Positions 33,463-42,553 of a stretch of 64,000 nucleotides of DNA are shown piece after piece; position 1 is the stretch's first letter; each line of letters begins with the position of its first letter. The stretch lies in NCBI RefSeq assembly GCF_022524485.1, contig NZ_JAKXMK010000043.1:30573-94572 (forward strand), given 5' to 3'. This DNA comes from Pseudonocardia alaniniphila (GTDB taxonomy: Bacteria; Actinomycetota; Actinomycetes; Mycobacteriales; Pseudonocardiaceae). Position numbers and translations under genes: made by a program. Below the pieces are notes generated by a model that was given only the letters and a program-made list of their open reading frames with translations, ran no database searches and was not told where the DNA came from.

Positions 33463-34128
33463 TCACGCTGCCGCGAGGCGCTGGGTGAGGCGGTCGACGC
33501 CTGGGCCTGTCAGGTGCGCCAGGGCGGCGGATCGCCCGGCGGCCGCCAGAAGCAGGTTCTCAGCCGTTCCCCGCACCTGCGGCCCGTCGCCCGTCGACCA
33601 CTCCACGTCGGTCGCGACCAGTTCGAGCCCCGCCACCCGCTTGGGGCCGCCGAGGAAGCGGTTGGGCGCGACGTAAGCCAGGGCCGGTAGCGCGAGGTTC
33701 GTTCGCATCTCGTGCGGCCGTGCCAGCGGGCGGGCTATGTCCTGGCCGTGAACGAGCAGGTCCACCAGGGGGTCCATGGGGCCGCTGCCGACGGTCCTGC
33801 GGGACGAGTCGGCGCTCTCGCGCAACTGCTCGACGAGCTCTGTGGTGGTGAACCGTGTTGCCCGGTCACGTGCCATCTTCTCTTCCATGCGGTCGAAGCT
33901 GCCCCGGGCCTTGATCGCGGACGTGATGATGAACGGGATCGTGGCTCTGGTGGTGAGCGTCAGGTGCGCGACCACCTCGCGCACGGTCCATGCTGAGCAC
34001 AGGGATTGAACCGTCCATTCGGAGTCGTCCAACCCGTCCAGGTAGTCGCACAGATTCAGCCGCTGGGTTCGCACGGCGGAATCGATCTCGTCCGGCTCCA
34101 GGGTGTGACAGCGGTCGGCGTCGTTCAC
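33463..34128 (-). CDS. TIGR03083-type maleylpyruvate isomerase family, mycothiol-dependent enzyme
   Basis: 221 residues from GTG 34128, preceded by GGAGG. An ATG at 34191 overlapping the previous stop (ATGA) would add 21 residues and is an alternative coupled start. The MDMPI/DinB-like four-helix N-terminal domain has TVREVVAHLTL (metal histidine) and DPLVDLLVHGQDIARPL (second metal site). The C-terminal domain is DGPQVRGTAENLLLAAAGR-like. These enzymes act on mycothiol adducts or isomerise substrates with mycothiol as cofactor. The specific substrate is unknown. It probably forms an operon with the upstream zinc-ribbon-like gene. Confidence 0.8.
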   Translation of the reverse strand: MNDADRCHTLEPDEIDSAVRTQRLNLCDYLDGLDDSEWTVQSLCSAWTVREVVAHLTLTTRATIPFIITSAIKARGSFDRMEEKMARDRATRFTTTELVEQLRESADSSRRTVGSGPMDPLVDLLVHGQDIARPLARPHEMRTNLALPALAYVAPNRFLGGPKRVAGLELVATDVEWSTGDGPQVRGTAENLLLAAAGRSAALAHLTGPGVDRLTQRLAAA

Positions 34129-34187
34129 AGCTCGTCCTCCGTTGCGCTCGGTCGCTTCGGAGGTGAGACCGTGAAAACGCGCGCGAA

Positions 34188-34670
34188 TCATCGGGGAAGC
34201 GACGACAGGATCTTGACGACCAGAGCATCCGTGAGTTGCAGCCGCGGTGCGTTCTCACGTGCCCGCGCGACGATCTGTCGCGGGCTCAGTCCCATGTCGT
34301 GATAGAGCCGGGTGATCTTCTCCTGTTCCGGGGTCCACGGTCGCCGCGGCGCCGGCTGCCTGCGCCGCTGCTGCGGCACTCGGGGACGCGGCGCGGCGGG
34401 CGCCCCGGTCGGGCGGTAGTCGAGCCCCACACCGGAGTCCTTCTTCCTGAACTCCCCGGCCTCGCCCCGGCGCCGGATCTCGTCGGCGTCGGCGACCACG
34501 AATGTCTCGCCGCTCTTGTTCAGCCCGAAGGCCGTGACGGCCAGACCGCGGTGGTACTGGGCCTGACAGGAATCCTTGGTGCAGTAGCGGTAGCCGAGTT
34601 CTGCCCGTTCCTCGGGCATCTTCTCGCCGCAACCGATGCAGATCATTTCTTCGGGAGTCGTTGTGCCCAC
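34188..34670 (-). CDS. Hypothetical protein with a cysteine zinc-ribbon-like N-terminus
   Basis: 160 residues if GTG 34670 is used; ATG 34646 is also possible and neither has a well-placed ribosome site. The N-terminus has CIGCGEKMPEE, then YCTKDSCQAQYH about 20 residues later, a likely four-cysteine zinc site. A proline/arginine-rich linker follows (RPRVPQQRRRQPAPRR). The C-terminal part (TPEQEKITRLYHDMGLSPRQ) looks like a helix-turn-helix-like segment. This suggests nucleic-acid binding, but no family was recognised. The stop overlaps a possible start of the mycothiol-dependent enzyme gene. Confidence 0.65.
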   Translation of the reverse strand: MGTTTPEEMICIGCGEKMPEERAELGYRYCTKDSCQAQYHRGLAVTAFGLNKSGETFVVADADEIRRRGEAGEFRKKDSGVGLDYRPTGAPAAPRPRVPQQRRRQPAPRRPWTPEQEKITRLYHDMGLSPRQIVARARENAPRLQLTDALVVKILSSLPR

Positions 34671-34885
34671 CTCCGCAGGTGAAACGCCCTATCGGGGTGG
34701 GCTGTTCCGCGTCGAAAATTGATCACCGGCAAATGTCGCATCCCCCGTCGTGGGTGATGCGCGTGCCGCGCGCGGGCGTAACAGTCAGCGCGCCTCGCCG
34801 AGCTCGTCTCCCGTGTCGGTATCAGGAGCCGGCCCGGGCCGGGGCGTTTCGCGCCATCAGCCGTTGGCGCCCGGAGGTGACACCG

Positions 34886-36460
34886 ATGCGTCGTTTCGGC
34901 GTGGGATTGCTGGTACTCGTCAGTGCGCTGCTGCTCGTGCTGTCCAGCACGTCGTTGTGGACACGCCACAACGTCGTGAACACGGACGTCTTCGTGGCGA
35001 ACGGTCAGAGGATCATCACCGATCCGACCGTCTCCGCCCGGGTGGAGACCCAGGTGGTCGACACGATCATGGCCAAGCCCGAGGTCCAGCAGGCCATCGA
35101 CCAGGCCGTCTCGGTGCTTCCGCCGAGGCTGCAGGTGTTCCGGCCCTCCGTGGAGGAGGGGACGAGGAACCTGCTGTCCAGGGGCGTGCAGCTGATCCTG
35201 ACCTCACCCCAGTTCGCCGGGCTGACCGGCGCCGCCCTGCGTACCGCTCAGACGCAGATACTGAACGGCGAACCCGTCGGGCTCACGTTGGGGCAGGCCA
35301 AGGCACGGATACCGGCCGAGGACCGGACGGGCCTGGCCGGGCAGGTGATCGACCTGATCCCCGACGATGTGGGCTTCACCGTCCTCACGCCGCAGCAGGC
35401 TCCTGGCGTCTACACGGCGCTCAACCTCTTGAAGTCGCTGTGGCTGTGGGTCGGCCTGATCTCGCTCGGCATCCTCGTCGGGGCGCTGGCGCTGTCACGG
35501 CAGCGGATGCGGACCCTCCGGGCGTGGGCGGTGACCACAGGGGTGATCGCGTTACTGCTGGTGCTGTCGCTCGGCCTGATCCGTGGACCGCTGCTGGGTG
35601 AGGTCAAGCCGGCCAACGCCGAGGCGGCCAACGCGGTCTACCAGGGCATCACCGCCAGCCTGCGCAGCTGGACCCTCTGGCTCGTTCTGATCATGGCCGG
35701 GATCACGGCTTTCACGTTGCTCTGGGGCCGGACCGGGATCGTCCGGGCCGTCCGGCGTGGCTACGACGCCGCCCGTGCCAAGGCCGAGCAGCGCTGGACG
35801 GCCCGGGCGGCTGCCGCTTCGATGGCCGGAGTGGAAGGGGAAGCCGCCGAGCCGACGCGGTCGTGGCCGACCCGGATCGCGGACGAGAGCAGGGCGTTCG
35901 TCGACGGGATGAACCTGCCGGAGCGGCTGGCCGGCCTCGCGGCGTTCCTCCGGCGCAACCTGCGGGCGGTCCGGTGGGCCGGAATCGCGGTCGGAGCCCT
36001 GGTGCTGCTGCTGTGGCCTGCACCGTCCCTGTCGGTGTTCATCTGGGTCGTGGCATGCGTCGCTCTGTACATCGGGCTGATCGAGCTCGTACTGGCCGTG
36101 GGCGCCCGATCCGAGACCGCCGCCGATGAGGAGACGAGCCAGATTCCCGTCGCCACGAACGGGGGCGTCACCGCAGGCGGCGACGCCGATTCCTCGGCGG
36201 TGCTCCCGCCCCCGGCGGCCCGCTCGGGGGTTGGCGCGACGAACGATGGCGCGAAGAATGACGCCGCACCAGGGGAGGCCGGGGAGGCCGCTCAGGCGAC
36301 CGTCGCGAAGCCCCCGGCCAACCAGCCGATGACGCCGGAGGGCATCTCGGCGATGAGCAGCAAGCTCGACCTGCTCATGCGCCTCGGTGACGCGCGAACC
36401 GCAGGCGTCCTGACCGACGAGGAGTTCACCTCGCAGAAGACCCAGCTCCTGACCTCCTGA
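34886..36460 (+). CDS. Multi-pass membrane protein with C-terminal SHOCT domain
   Basis: 524 residues from ATG 34886, with GGAGG 9 nt upstream. An N-terminal membrane helix (VGLLVLVSALLLVLSSTSLW) precedes a roughly 150-residue outer domain, then further helices (ALNLLKSLWLWVGLISLGIL, VTTGVIALLLVLSLGLI, a third near 270, and a pair near 380-415). A charged cytosolic region and a disordered Ala/Gly-rich stretch follow. The end is a SHOCT domain (KLDLLMRLGDARTAGVL, then TDEEFTSQKTQLL), a short helical-pair module for oligomerisation or binding. Function is unknown. Confidence 0.75.
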   Translation: MRRFGVGLLVLVSALLLVLSSTSLWTRHNVVNTDVFVANGQRIITDPTVSARVETQVVDTIMAKPEVQQAIDQAVSVLPPRLQVFRPSVEEGTRNLLSRGVQLILTSPQFAGLTGAALRTAQTQILNGEPVGLTLGQAKARIPAEDRTGLAGQVIDLIPDDVGFTVLTPQQAPGVYTALNLLKSLWLWVGLISLGILVGALALSRQRMRTLRAWAVTTGVIALLLVLSLGLIRGPLLGEVKPANAEAANAVYQGITASLRSWTLWLVLIMAGITAFTLLWGRTGIVRAVRRGYDAARAKAEQRWTARAAAASMAGVEGEAAEPTRSWPTRIADESRAFVDGMNLPERLAGLAAFLRRNLRAVRWAGIAVGALVLLLWPAPSLSVFIWVVACVALYIGLIELVLAVGARSETAADEETSQIPVATNGGVTAGGDADSSAVLPPPAARSGVGATNDGAKNDAAPGEAGEAAQATVAKPPANQPMTPEGISAMSSKLDLLMRLGDARTAGVLTDEEFTSQKTQLLTS

Positions 36461-36625
36461 ACACCGAACACGTCCATCGGCGGCCAGTGGAAGGGGGCGA
36501 CCGCCGTGTGGCGCGGCGAGTTGTCGTCGTGGTTCCTCTTTCGCGGGCATCGGTGGTGAACCGGGCGGGCTGCCACGGCGTAGTGGGGGATGGCCGGATC
36601 GTCCGGCGAAATGAAGGGTGTACCT

Positions 36626-37042
36626 ATGTCGCAGATCGAGTCAGCTCGCAGATCCGGGGCCGGGGCGCGGACCGCGCTGCAGGTCACGGCGGTTCTGAGC
36701 ACCATCGAGGTCCTCTTCCAGGGTGCGACCGCCGGACAGATTCTCAGCGGCACCGGAGCTGCCGAAGGGGTGCACGGCGCCGGTGCGATCGCCTTCCACG
36801 TGCTGTCGGCGCTCATGCTGATCTCGGCTGTCATGCTGTGGCGGGCCACGCGTGGGTCGATCTGGCCCACCGTGATCAGCGCCGTGGTGTTCCTGGTCGG
36901 CCTGCTGCAGGCCTATCTCGGGGACATCGGAGTGCTCGCCGTCCACGTTCCGCTCGCCCTCGCCCTGACGCTCGGCACCGCCTGGGTGCTGACGTGGTCC
37001 TTCCTCGGCGGACGCACGGTCCAGGCCAGGCACAGCGCCTGA
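36626..37042 (+). CDS. Small four-helix membrane protein
   Basis: 138 residues from ATG 36626, with AAGGG upstream. Four helices are visible: RTALQVTAVLSTIEVLFQ, AIAFHVLSALMLISAVML, TVISAVVFLVGLLQAYLG and VPLALALTLGTAWVLTWSF. It lies downstream of the SHOCT protein on the same strand (165-bp gap) and is convergent with the DUF1275 gene. No function recognised. Confidence 0.6.
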   Translation: MSQIESARRSGAGARTALQVTAVLSTIEVLFQGATAGQILSGTGAAEGVHGAGAIAFHVLSALMLISAVMLWRATRGSIWPTVISAVVFLVGLLQAYLGDIGVLAVHVPLALALTLGTAWVLTWSFLGGRTVQARHSA

Positions 37043-37081
37043 TCTGCCGGACGTTTCCGTCAGACCCGTAGGTCATCACGA

Positions 37082-37864
37082 TCAGCGGGCGCGCGTCGGC
37101 AGCTGTGCGGGTTCCTGCCGCAGCGCCATCGTCGCGATCGCGATCACGACCCCTATCACGAGCGCCGGAAGGAGCGGCGCATAGGGATGGGCATGGTTGA
37201 GCATCCAGTCCCCGACGGCGGCACCCACGGCCATGCTCACGACGACTCCGGTCAGCCGGCGTGCCGCCGGGGCTTTGTGGGACCAGGTCGCGATACCGGT
37301 TGCCAGGCTGATGAACGTGGCGGTTGCGGCCGTGGTGGAGACGCCCGGCACCCTGAGGAACCGGATGGAGTTCATCTGGACGCCCATCGCGAACGCGCTC
37401 AGCGCGACGAGGACGTTCTCCACGTCACTCGTCAGCGAGGAGGCCATCCACACTGCGAGGAAGACGACCTGCACGATCAGGCCGACCCCCAGCGCGATGG
37501 ACACGCGGCGCGGCCACACCTGGAAGACCTCGTGGTCCTCCACCTCGTCGTCGCCGTCGAACGCCTGCAGGATCCGCACGGCCGCCATCGCCCCCACCGC
37601 GAACGCGACGAGCGAGATGATCACCCGCACTGTGTCGGGCCCATCGGGCGGGCGAGTTCCTGCGATACCGAGTCCGAGGAAGACGATGTTCCCGGTCTGG
37701 AACGCCGTGAAGACCTTTCCGAAGGAGAGGAAGCAGATCGACTCGTAGATTCCTGATGCGAAGGCCAACGCCACGAGCAGCCGGTCGCGAACCGCGATGA
37801 GAGCAGGCGACGCGTACGCGGCGGCCTGATCCACGATCCGTTCGGCGGACGGCTCGAGAGGCAT
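37082..37864 (-). CDS. DUF1275 (YoaK-like) membrane protein
   Basis: 260 residues from ATG 37864, with AGGTGG upstream. Six membrane helices are visible. The family opening is VRDRLLVALAFASGIYESIC followed by FLSFGKVFTAFQTGNIVFLG, which is the recognisable DUF1275 signature (FTAxQTGN). A later MGVQMNSIRFLRVPGVSTTA matches the family's second conserved block. The role is unknown. Confidence 0.85.
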   Translation of the reverse strand: MPLEPSAERIVDQAAAYASPALIAVRDRLLVALAFASGIYESICFLSFGKVFTAFQTGNIVFLGLGIAGTRPPDGPDTVRVIISLVAFAVGAMAAVRILQAFDGDDEVEDHEVFQVWPRRVSIALGVGLIVQVVFLAVWMASSLTSDVENVLVALSAFAMGVQMNSIRFLRVPGVSTTAATATFISLATGIATWSHKAPAARRLTGVVVSMAVGAAVGDWMLNHAHPYAPLLPALVIGVVIAIATMALRQEPAQLPTRAR

Positions 37865-38559
37865 GGCACCACCTGGTGCGGTCAACCGATTCCACCTCGC
37901 TCGGGAAATGCGAGTGGTGCCGGGTAACGTGTTCCGCTGTGTCCGGGTACATCCCGCGAGGGTGGATCGATCCGGCCGATGTTCGACGACGTCGTCTTGT
38001 GCATGTCGCACACGGTGCATCTCCCGTAATTCGAGTGTCAAGGACCACTCGGGATTCCGTGAGACTGTTGTAAGAGGCCTTCTCGGGCCGCTGGGGCGAA
38101 CCAGTTGGTGACAGGTTGAGTGAATCGTTCCCGAAACGTCAGCTCGGGTATCTTCGGACAACGAGCTCGACTCGCATCGATTCCGGCCTGAACCGGGACC
38201 ACGGCGGAAGCCGGGCGTAGACGGGCCCGGCACCGGGCAGCTGCCGGGCCGGGGACGGCGGACGGGATCGACAACGCCGTGGCCACGCTCGCCGCGCGCC
38301 GGCAGTGGACGGCATGACGGCGGATCGCTGCGGAACCGTTCCTGTATCTGCTGAGGATGGCGCTCGCGCTGCTTGCGGCACAAATGGCGTGAGCTATTAC
38401 AGGATCATTGTGCGATGTCCCGTACGGCCGTGCGCATCTCGGTCGACGTCCGCTCGGGTCGCGCACTGTGGAACAGGAACACTGCGGAACAGGAATACGG
38501 CCCAACAGAGCGTCGCCCAGCCGGTCAGGACGAGGAAAGAGAAGGCGTGCTGTCCGGCG
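37865..38559. other. 695-bp gap without a supported gene
   Basis: All six frames were inspected; none has both a ribosome site and a coding-like pattern. The only structure seen is a 16-bp tandem duplication at 38466-38497 (CTGTGGAACAGGAACA then CTGCGGAACAGGAATA, two differences). Confidence 0.5.
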
Positions 38560-39654
38560 TCAGATACGGGGCCGCGACCGGCGACGTGCGATCGGCAGGC
38601 GCTGGAACGGAAGGGCGCGGTCGGACGACCACGGCGCAGGCGGGGCCATGCACAGCGATGCGAAGCGCAACAGCAGCGCGTCGTAGTTCACCCGCCAGCC
38701 CACGAAGTCGCGCCATGCCCGGTCGCGGTCGGGCTTGAGGGTGGCACCGGCGTCACTCAGCCGTCGGCACGCGGCGTCGTACTCGGCGCGCGTGACCGAG
38801 ATGGCGCCGTCCGGCGCCGGATCGGGGTCGTACGGCATGGCGAAGAAGTCACCGATGTTCTGCAGCGCCAGGTAGCCGGAACGGATGCAGAGTGCCGCGG
38901 ACGGCTGTTTGGGCACGTCCAGGGTGGACGACACGAGCGCCGCCGCATCGAGCACCGTGCCGGCCGCGATCACCCACGACCGCTCGGGCTGCGGCGAGCG
39001 GAAGAACACCAGCGTCGGCGTCGACGTGTGCGTCTCCGCGATGTCGGCGAACCAGCGGCCCCACTCCTGCCAGAACGCATCGAGCTCGCCGATCCCGTCG
39101 ATGCGGGCGAGCCGTTCGAGTAGCTCCACCGCCGATGGCGGGCTTCCGGCCTGGGTGTCGAGCGAGGTGACCATGAGCTCGCGGCGGGAGAACGAGGAGT
39201 ACGTCGACGGAAGGTAGGACACCACCAGCGCGAGCAGGCCCAGCCCGAGAATCGCCTCGGAGAACGTCAGGATCGCACCGACCGTGTCGGTCGGCGTGCG
39301 GAAGCCGAGCGTGAGGAGGGAGGAGCCGCTCTCCAGGAACGCCTCCCAGAGCGGGTGCGCGCCCAGCGACCAGTAGATCGCCATGAAACCGATCGTGACG
39401 AGCGCGAGCCACACCACCGGAAGTGCGAGCAGGCCGAAGGGTGCGTACAGGGCCATCACCCGGTCACGGGACAGGTAGTCGCGGCGGCGCCACAGCGCGA
39501 CGGTGAAGAACGCGCGTACTCCGGCGAACACCCACCGGGTGATCAGGACGGGGGCGGCGCGGGGAACGACCACGGTCTTCACTGCCGAGACCAGTGTCAG
39601 CAGGACACAGGCCGCGCCGGCCAGCCCCACCATGACGGCGACGGCGATATGCAT
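38560..39654 (-). CDS. Membrane protein resembling a two-helix pore domain, with large cytosolic region
   Basis: 364 residues from ATG 39654, 8 bp after the preceding stop. Early helices are VAVMVGLAGAACVLLTLVSAV and one near residue 85. A pore-like segment then reads WEAFLESGSSLLTLGFRTP, followed by an inner-type helix (LGLGLLALVVSYLPSTYSSF). The arrangement copies a two-TM potassium-channel unit, but the TVGYG filter is replaced by TLGF, so potassium selectivity is doubtful. About 190 cytosolic residues follow without a recognised domain. It is coupled to the upstream YhgE-like gene. Confidence 0.6.
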   Translation of the reverse strand: MHIAVAVMVGLAGAACVLLTLVSAVKTVVVPRAAPVLITRWVFAGVRAFFTVALWRRRDYLSRDRVMALYAPFGLLALPVVWLALVTIGFMAIYWSLGAHPLWEAFLESGSSLLTLGFRTPTDTVGAILTFSEAILGLGLLALVVSYLPSTYSSFSRRELMVTSLDTQAGSPPSAVELLERLARIDGIGELDAFWQEWGRWFADIAETHTSTPTLVFFRSPQPERSWVIAAGTVLDAAALVSSTLDVPKQPSAALCIRSGYLALQNIGDFFAMPYDPDPAPDGAISVTRAEYDAACRRLSDAGATLKPDRDRAWRDFVGWRVNYDALLLRFASLCMAPPAPWSSDRALPFQRLPIARRRSRPRI

Positions 39655-39662
39655 GCCTGACG

Positions 39663-40670
39663 TCAACCCCTCTGCGCTTGCTTTCGGTGGCAGCGGAACA
39701 CGAACACAGCGGAGCACACCGCCGCCCACACGATGAGGACGATGAAGGGGAACGCGTGTTGGTTCGCGCCGAAGTAGATGGCGGTGTGCTGGGCGTTCAC
39801 CGCGGCGCCAGGTGGCAGCCACTGGCCCACGGCGGCGAACAGCGACGGCAGCAGGGGCCAGGCCACCGCACCGCCGGACGAGGCGTTGCCGAGCATCACC
39901 AGCAGAACCCACGTCGGCGCGATCGCCCACCGCCCGATCAGGGAGGTGAACATGTGGAAGACCACGCCGCAGGTGAACATCGTCAGCGACAGGATCAGCC
40001 ACGACTCGGGCAGCGGCAGCCGCAGTGTTCCCAGCACCCAGTCGACGACCGTGATGATCGCCAGTCCGCCCAGCACGGCAAAGCCTGCGGTGAAGGCCAG
40101 TGTCTGTCCGGGCCCCAAGCGGGCCGCGTGCACGGTGAGCTGGGTGGCTCCCACGAAGCCCACCACCACGGACGCCAACGTGATGTAGAAGATGGCCAGT
40201 CCGTGCGGGTCGCCCGGCTGCAGGGGGTTGATGTCCCGCACGGTCAGGTGGGCGCCCACGGACGCGCTGACCGCCGGAGTGACCTGCGCCAGCAGCTGCG
40301 CGACGGTGGCACCCGAGGCGCTGGACACGTCCAGCTCGGGACCCTCCGGCCGCAGCTGCAGGATGGCGAACACCTCCTGCCGGTCGACGGCCTCCCTGGC
40401 CTGCTCGTAGGAGTCGTACTGCTGCAGGCGCAGCGAGGCGCCGGTTGCCCGGTCCATGCCTTCGACGAACGCGACGTGCGTGGCCTCCGAGGTCGAGGTG
40501 CCCGTGACGGCGATGGGGATGTCGTGCGGGGTCGGATCGGCCATCGCGTAGGTGTAGGCACCTGCGAACAGGCCTGCCGCGAGGGCGGCGACCAGAATGA
40601 TCACCGTGCCGGGAAGGAACGGTGATCGGGAAAATGTCTCCCAACGCTCCCTGACCGAATCCTCGACCAT
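39663..40670 (-). CDS. YhgE/Pip- or DUF3533-like ABC-2-type membrane protein
   Basis: 335 residues. One N-terminal helix (GTVIILVAALAAGLFAGAY) leads to an external domain of about 120 residues with the AVDRQEVFAILQLRPEG pattern, then five helices near the C-terminus. This is the topology of YhgE/Pip and DUF3533 proteins, distant relatives of ABC-2 permeases and of RND-like export partners. No ATPase gene is adjacent. Its stop is 8 bp before the pore-like gene, so the two are co-expressed. Confidence 0.65.
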   Translation of the reverse strand: MVEDSVRERWETFSRSPFLPGTVIILVAALAAGLFAGAYTYAMADPTPHDIPIAVTGTSTSEATHVAFVEGMDRATGASLRLQQYDSYEQAREAVDRQEVFAILQLRPEGPELDVSSASGATVAQLLAQVTPAVSASVGAHLTVRDINPLQPGDPHGLAIFYITLASVVVGFVGATQLTVHAARLGPGQTLAFTAGFAVLGGLAIITVVDWVLGTLRLPLPESWLILSLTMFTCGVVFHMFTSLIGRWAIAPTWVLLVMLGNASSGGAVAWPLLPSLFAAVGQWLPPGAAVNAQHTAIYFGANQHAFPFIVLIVWAAVCSAVFVFRCHRKQAQRG

Positions 40671-40916
40671 GTAATCCCCTCCGGTGCGACTGTCCCCCGC
40701 CGTCAGACTGCCGGAGCGGTCACATTCGCGGCCAGCGCTGGCTCACCGGGTTCCGGGCATCGGCACGGCGTCCCCGCCGGCCGGCAGAGCGCCGGCCCCT
40801 CCGAAACCGGACAGTGTGATCCCACAGTCTGGCGGAGAAAACTCTTGGACGGTCTCCAGTGACGTCAATTCGGTCCGCTAGCAGAGTTGTGGTGAAAGGT
40901 TCTCCGACCGCGACTG

Positions 40917-41486
40917 ATGAAGGAAACCATGGGCGAACACGAAATGATCGATCGGCAGGCCGTCGAGGCCACCACCGACGCCGTACGTAATGATCCGGGA
41001 CTCGCCCGGGTCACGTTCGCGGTCGCGGGCCAGTGGGCTGGTGGGTTTCGGATCGACTCCACAACCGGAAAGCTTCGCCAGGGTGATTCGACCGACGCGT
41101 CGCGGACCGGGCGGTTCACGATGTCCAGCGACGAGCCGACCTCGCTGCTCGGCGCGGACACCGCCGCTTCGCCCGGCGAGTACGTCGCCCAGGCCCTCGC
41201 CGGTTGCTACACAGCGACGCTGGTCACGAACGCGACAGCCCTGGGAATCGGCGTCCGCTCGATGGCGGTGGAGGTCGAGGTCGACTTCGACCTCCGGGGT
41301 TTCCTGGGGCTCGCATCCGATGCGCCGGTCGGAGCGAGCGAGGTACGCGTGCAGGTGAGGCTGGATGCGCCGGGGCACGCCCCCGATGAGCTTCGCAAGC
41401 TGATCGCCGTGGTCGAAAGCCGCTCGCCCATCCGAGACACGTTGGTCCGAGCCGTACCCGTGGCCACCACGCTGCAGATCGCCTGA
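40917..41486 (+). CDS. OsmC/Ohr-family protein lacking the second catalytic cysteine
   Basis: 189 residues. The OsmC fold is visible: GEYVAQALAGCYTATLVTNA holds the first conserved cysteine (C97). In peroxidatic OsmC/Ohr the second cysteine sits in a CP motif, but here the corresponding segment is VESRSPIRDTL (S170-P171). It therefore may not reduce organic hydroperoxides by the standard mechanism and may have another role, as other divergent OsmC proteins do. The gene is 38 bp upstream of the LLM oxidoreductase and likely co-transcribed. Confidence 0.8.
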   Translation: MKETMGEHEMIDRQAVEATTDAVRNDPGLARVTFAVAGQWAGGFRIDSTTGKLRQGDSTDASRTGRFTMSSDEPTSLLGADTAASPGEYVAQALAGCYTATLVTNATALGIGVRSMAVEVEVDFDLRGFLGLASDAPVGASEVRVQVRLDAPGHAPDELRKLIAVVESRSPIRDTLVRAVPVATTLQIA

Positions 41487-41524
41487 CGAAGGGTCCGGGA
41501 CCGGACCGGAGAGGGAAGCGACCG

Positions 41525-42466
41525 ATGAAATTAGGTCTTCGGCTCCCGCAGCGCACGGGAGTGAACCTGCAGAACGACATCGTCGAGGCGGCCCGGAGGG
41601 CTGAGGCCGCGGGCTACACGAGTCTGTGGACGTACGAGCGTCTGCTCTTTCCGATCGAGCCCCGGGAGAGCTACTTCGGTCAGCCGTGGCCCGAGCCCCA
41701 GCAACAGGCCGCGGACCCACTGGCCGTGCTCACGGCCGCCGCGGTCGTCACGACGAAGGCCCGGCTGGGCACCGCGGTGCTGGTGGCCCCTGCACACGCG
41801 CCCTTTCAGCTGGCCAAGAGCCTGGCCACGATCGACCGGATCAGCGGCGGCCGGCTGATCGCCGGTCTCGGCAGCGGCTGGTCCACCGACGAGCTGCAGG
41901 CGACCGGGGCCACGCGGGCGGACCGCGGCCGTTTCGTGGACGAGCTGCTGGACGTGTTCGACGCAGTCTGGGGCCCGGACCCGGTCACCTACCGGGGCAG
42001 GCGCGCCGTCATCGAGAACGCCCTCGTGCTGCCCAAGCCGGTTTCGAAGATCCCGGTGATGTTCGGGGGAGGCGCCACGGCGTCGACGCTGGAGCGCATC
42101 GCCACGCGGTCCGACGGGTGGTTGTCGGTCGCCGACGCGAGTGGGCTCGAGGCCACCGCCCGGACCTGGAACGAGATCCGTGACCTGGCCGCCCAGCGCG
42201 GCCGTGACGTGGACCGGATGGAGCACATCGTCGTCGGGAACGTCACGTTCACTCCGCAGCCGCAGGGCCGGGATCGCGTGCCGTTCATCGGCAGCCTCGA
42301 CGAAGTTGTGGAGGACATCGTCACGGCGATCGCGCTCGGCGCGGACGAGGTCATCATCGATCTCAATCTCCAGAAGTGGTTCACCGACACGGGCCGGATG
42401 CTCGACACCGCTGAAGAGCTCCTTTCTCGTGCCCGGGATGAGGTTCCTGGGTCCCCTTCCCCGTAG
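41525..42466 (+). CDS. LLM-class (luciferase-like) F420-dependent oxidoreductase
   Basis: 313 residues. A TIM-barrel luciferase-like enzyme: MKLGLRLPQRTGVN at the start, AARRAEAAGYTSLWTYERLL, LGTAVLVAPAHAPFQLAKSL, the nucleotide-phosphate region ISGGRLIAGLGSGWSTDE and IPVMFGGGATAS. The pattern is that of actinobacterial F420-binding members rather than FMN-dependent luciferases, but the cofactor is inferred. The ATG has GAGAGGGAAG upstream. It follows the OsmC-like gene; together they may handle an oxidised organic substrate. Confidence 0.85.
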   Translation: MKLGLRLPQRTGVNLQNDIVEAARRAEAAGYTSLWTYERLLFPIEPRESYFGQPWPEPQQQAADPLAVLTAAAVVTTKARLGTAVLVAPAHAPFQLAKSLATIDRISGGRLIAGLGSGWSTDELQATGATRADRGRFVDELLDVFDAVWGPDPVTYRGRRAVIENALVLPKPVSKIPVMFGGGATASTLERIATRSDGWLSVADASGLEATARTWNEIRDLAAQRGRDVDRMEHIVVGNVTFTPQPQGRDRVPFIGSLDEVVEDIVTAIALGADEVIIDLNLQKWFTDTGRMLDTAEELLSRARDEVPGSPSP

Positions 42467-42472
42467 CCGAGG

Positions 42473-42496
42473 CCACGGACGCCGTCGCGTCCGTGG
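42473..42496 (+). terminator. Terminator hairpin after the LLM gene
   Basis: CCACGGACGC and GCGTCCGTGG form a perfect 10-bp stem with a CGTC tetraloop, beginning 6 bp after the stop codon, followed by TTCAA. Confidence 0.75.
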
Positions 42497-42508
42497 TTCA
42501 AGACCGCC

Positions 42509-42548
42509 GCAGCCGGGGACGAGGCCCCCCACACCCGTCCCCGGCTGC
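42509..42548 (-). terminator. Second hairpin, terminator of the PucR-type gene
   Basis: GCAGCCGGGGACG (42509-42521) and CGTCCCCGGCTGC (42536-42548) are perfectly complementary around a 14-nt loop. It lies 5 bp past the stop of the minus-strand regulator, so the convergent gap holds one hairpin for each gene. Confidence 0.7.
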
Positions 42549-42553
42549 CGTGG

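Noticed and set aside
38466..38497. 16-bp tandem duplication (CTGTGGAACAGGAACA / CTGCGGAACAGGAATA)
   Set aside because: Only two units with two mismatches and no nearby promoter structure; could be chance.
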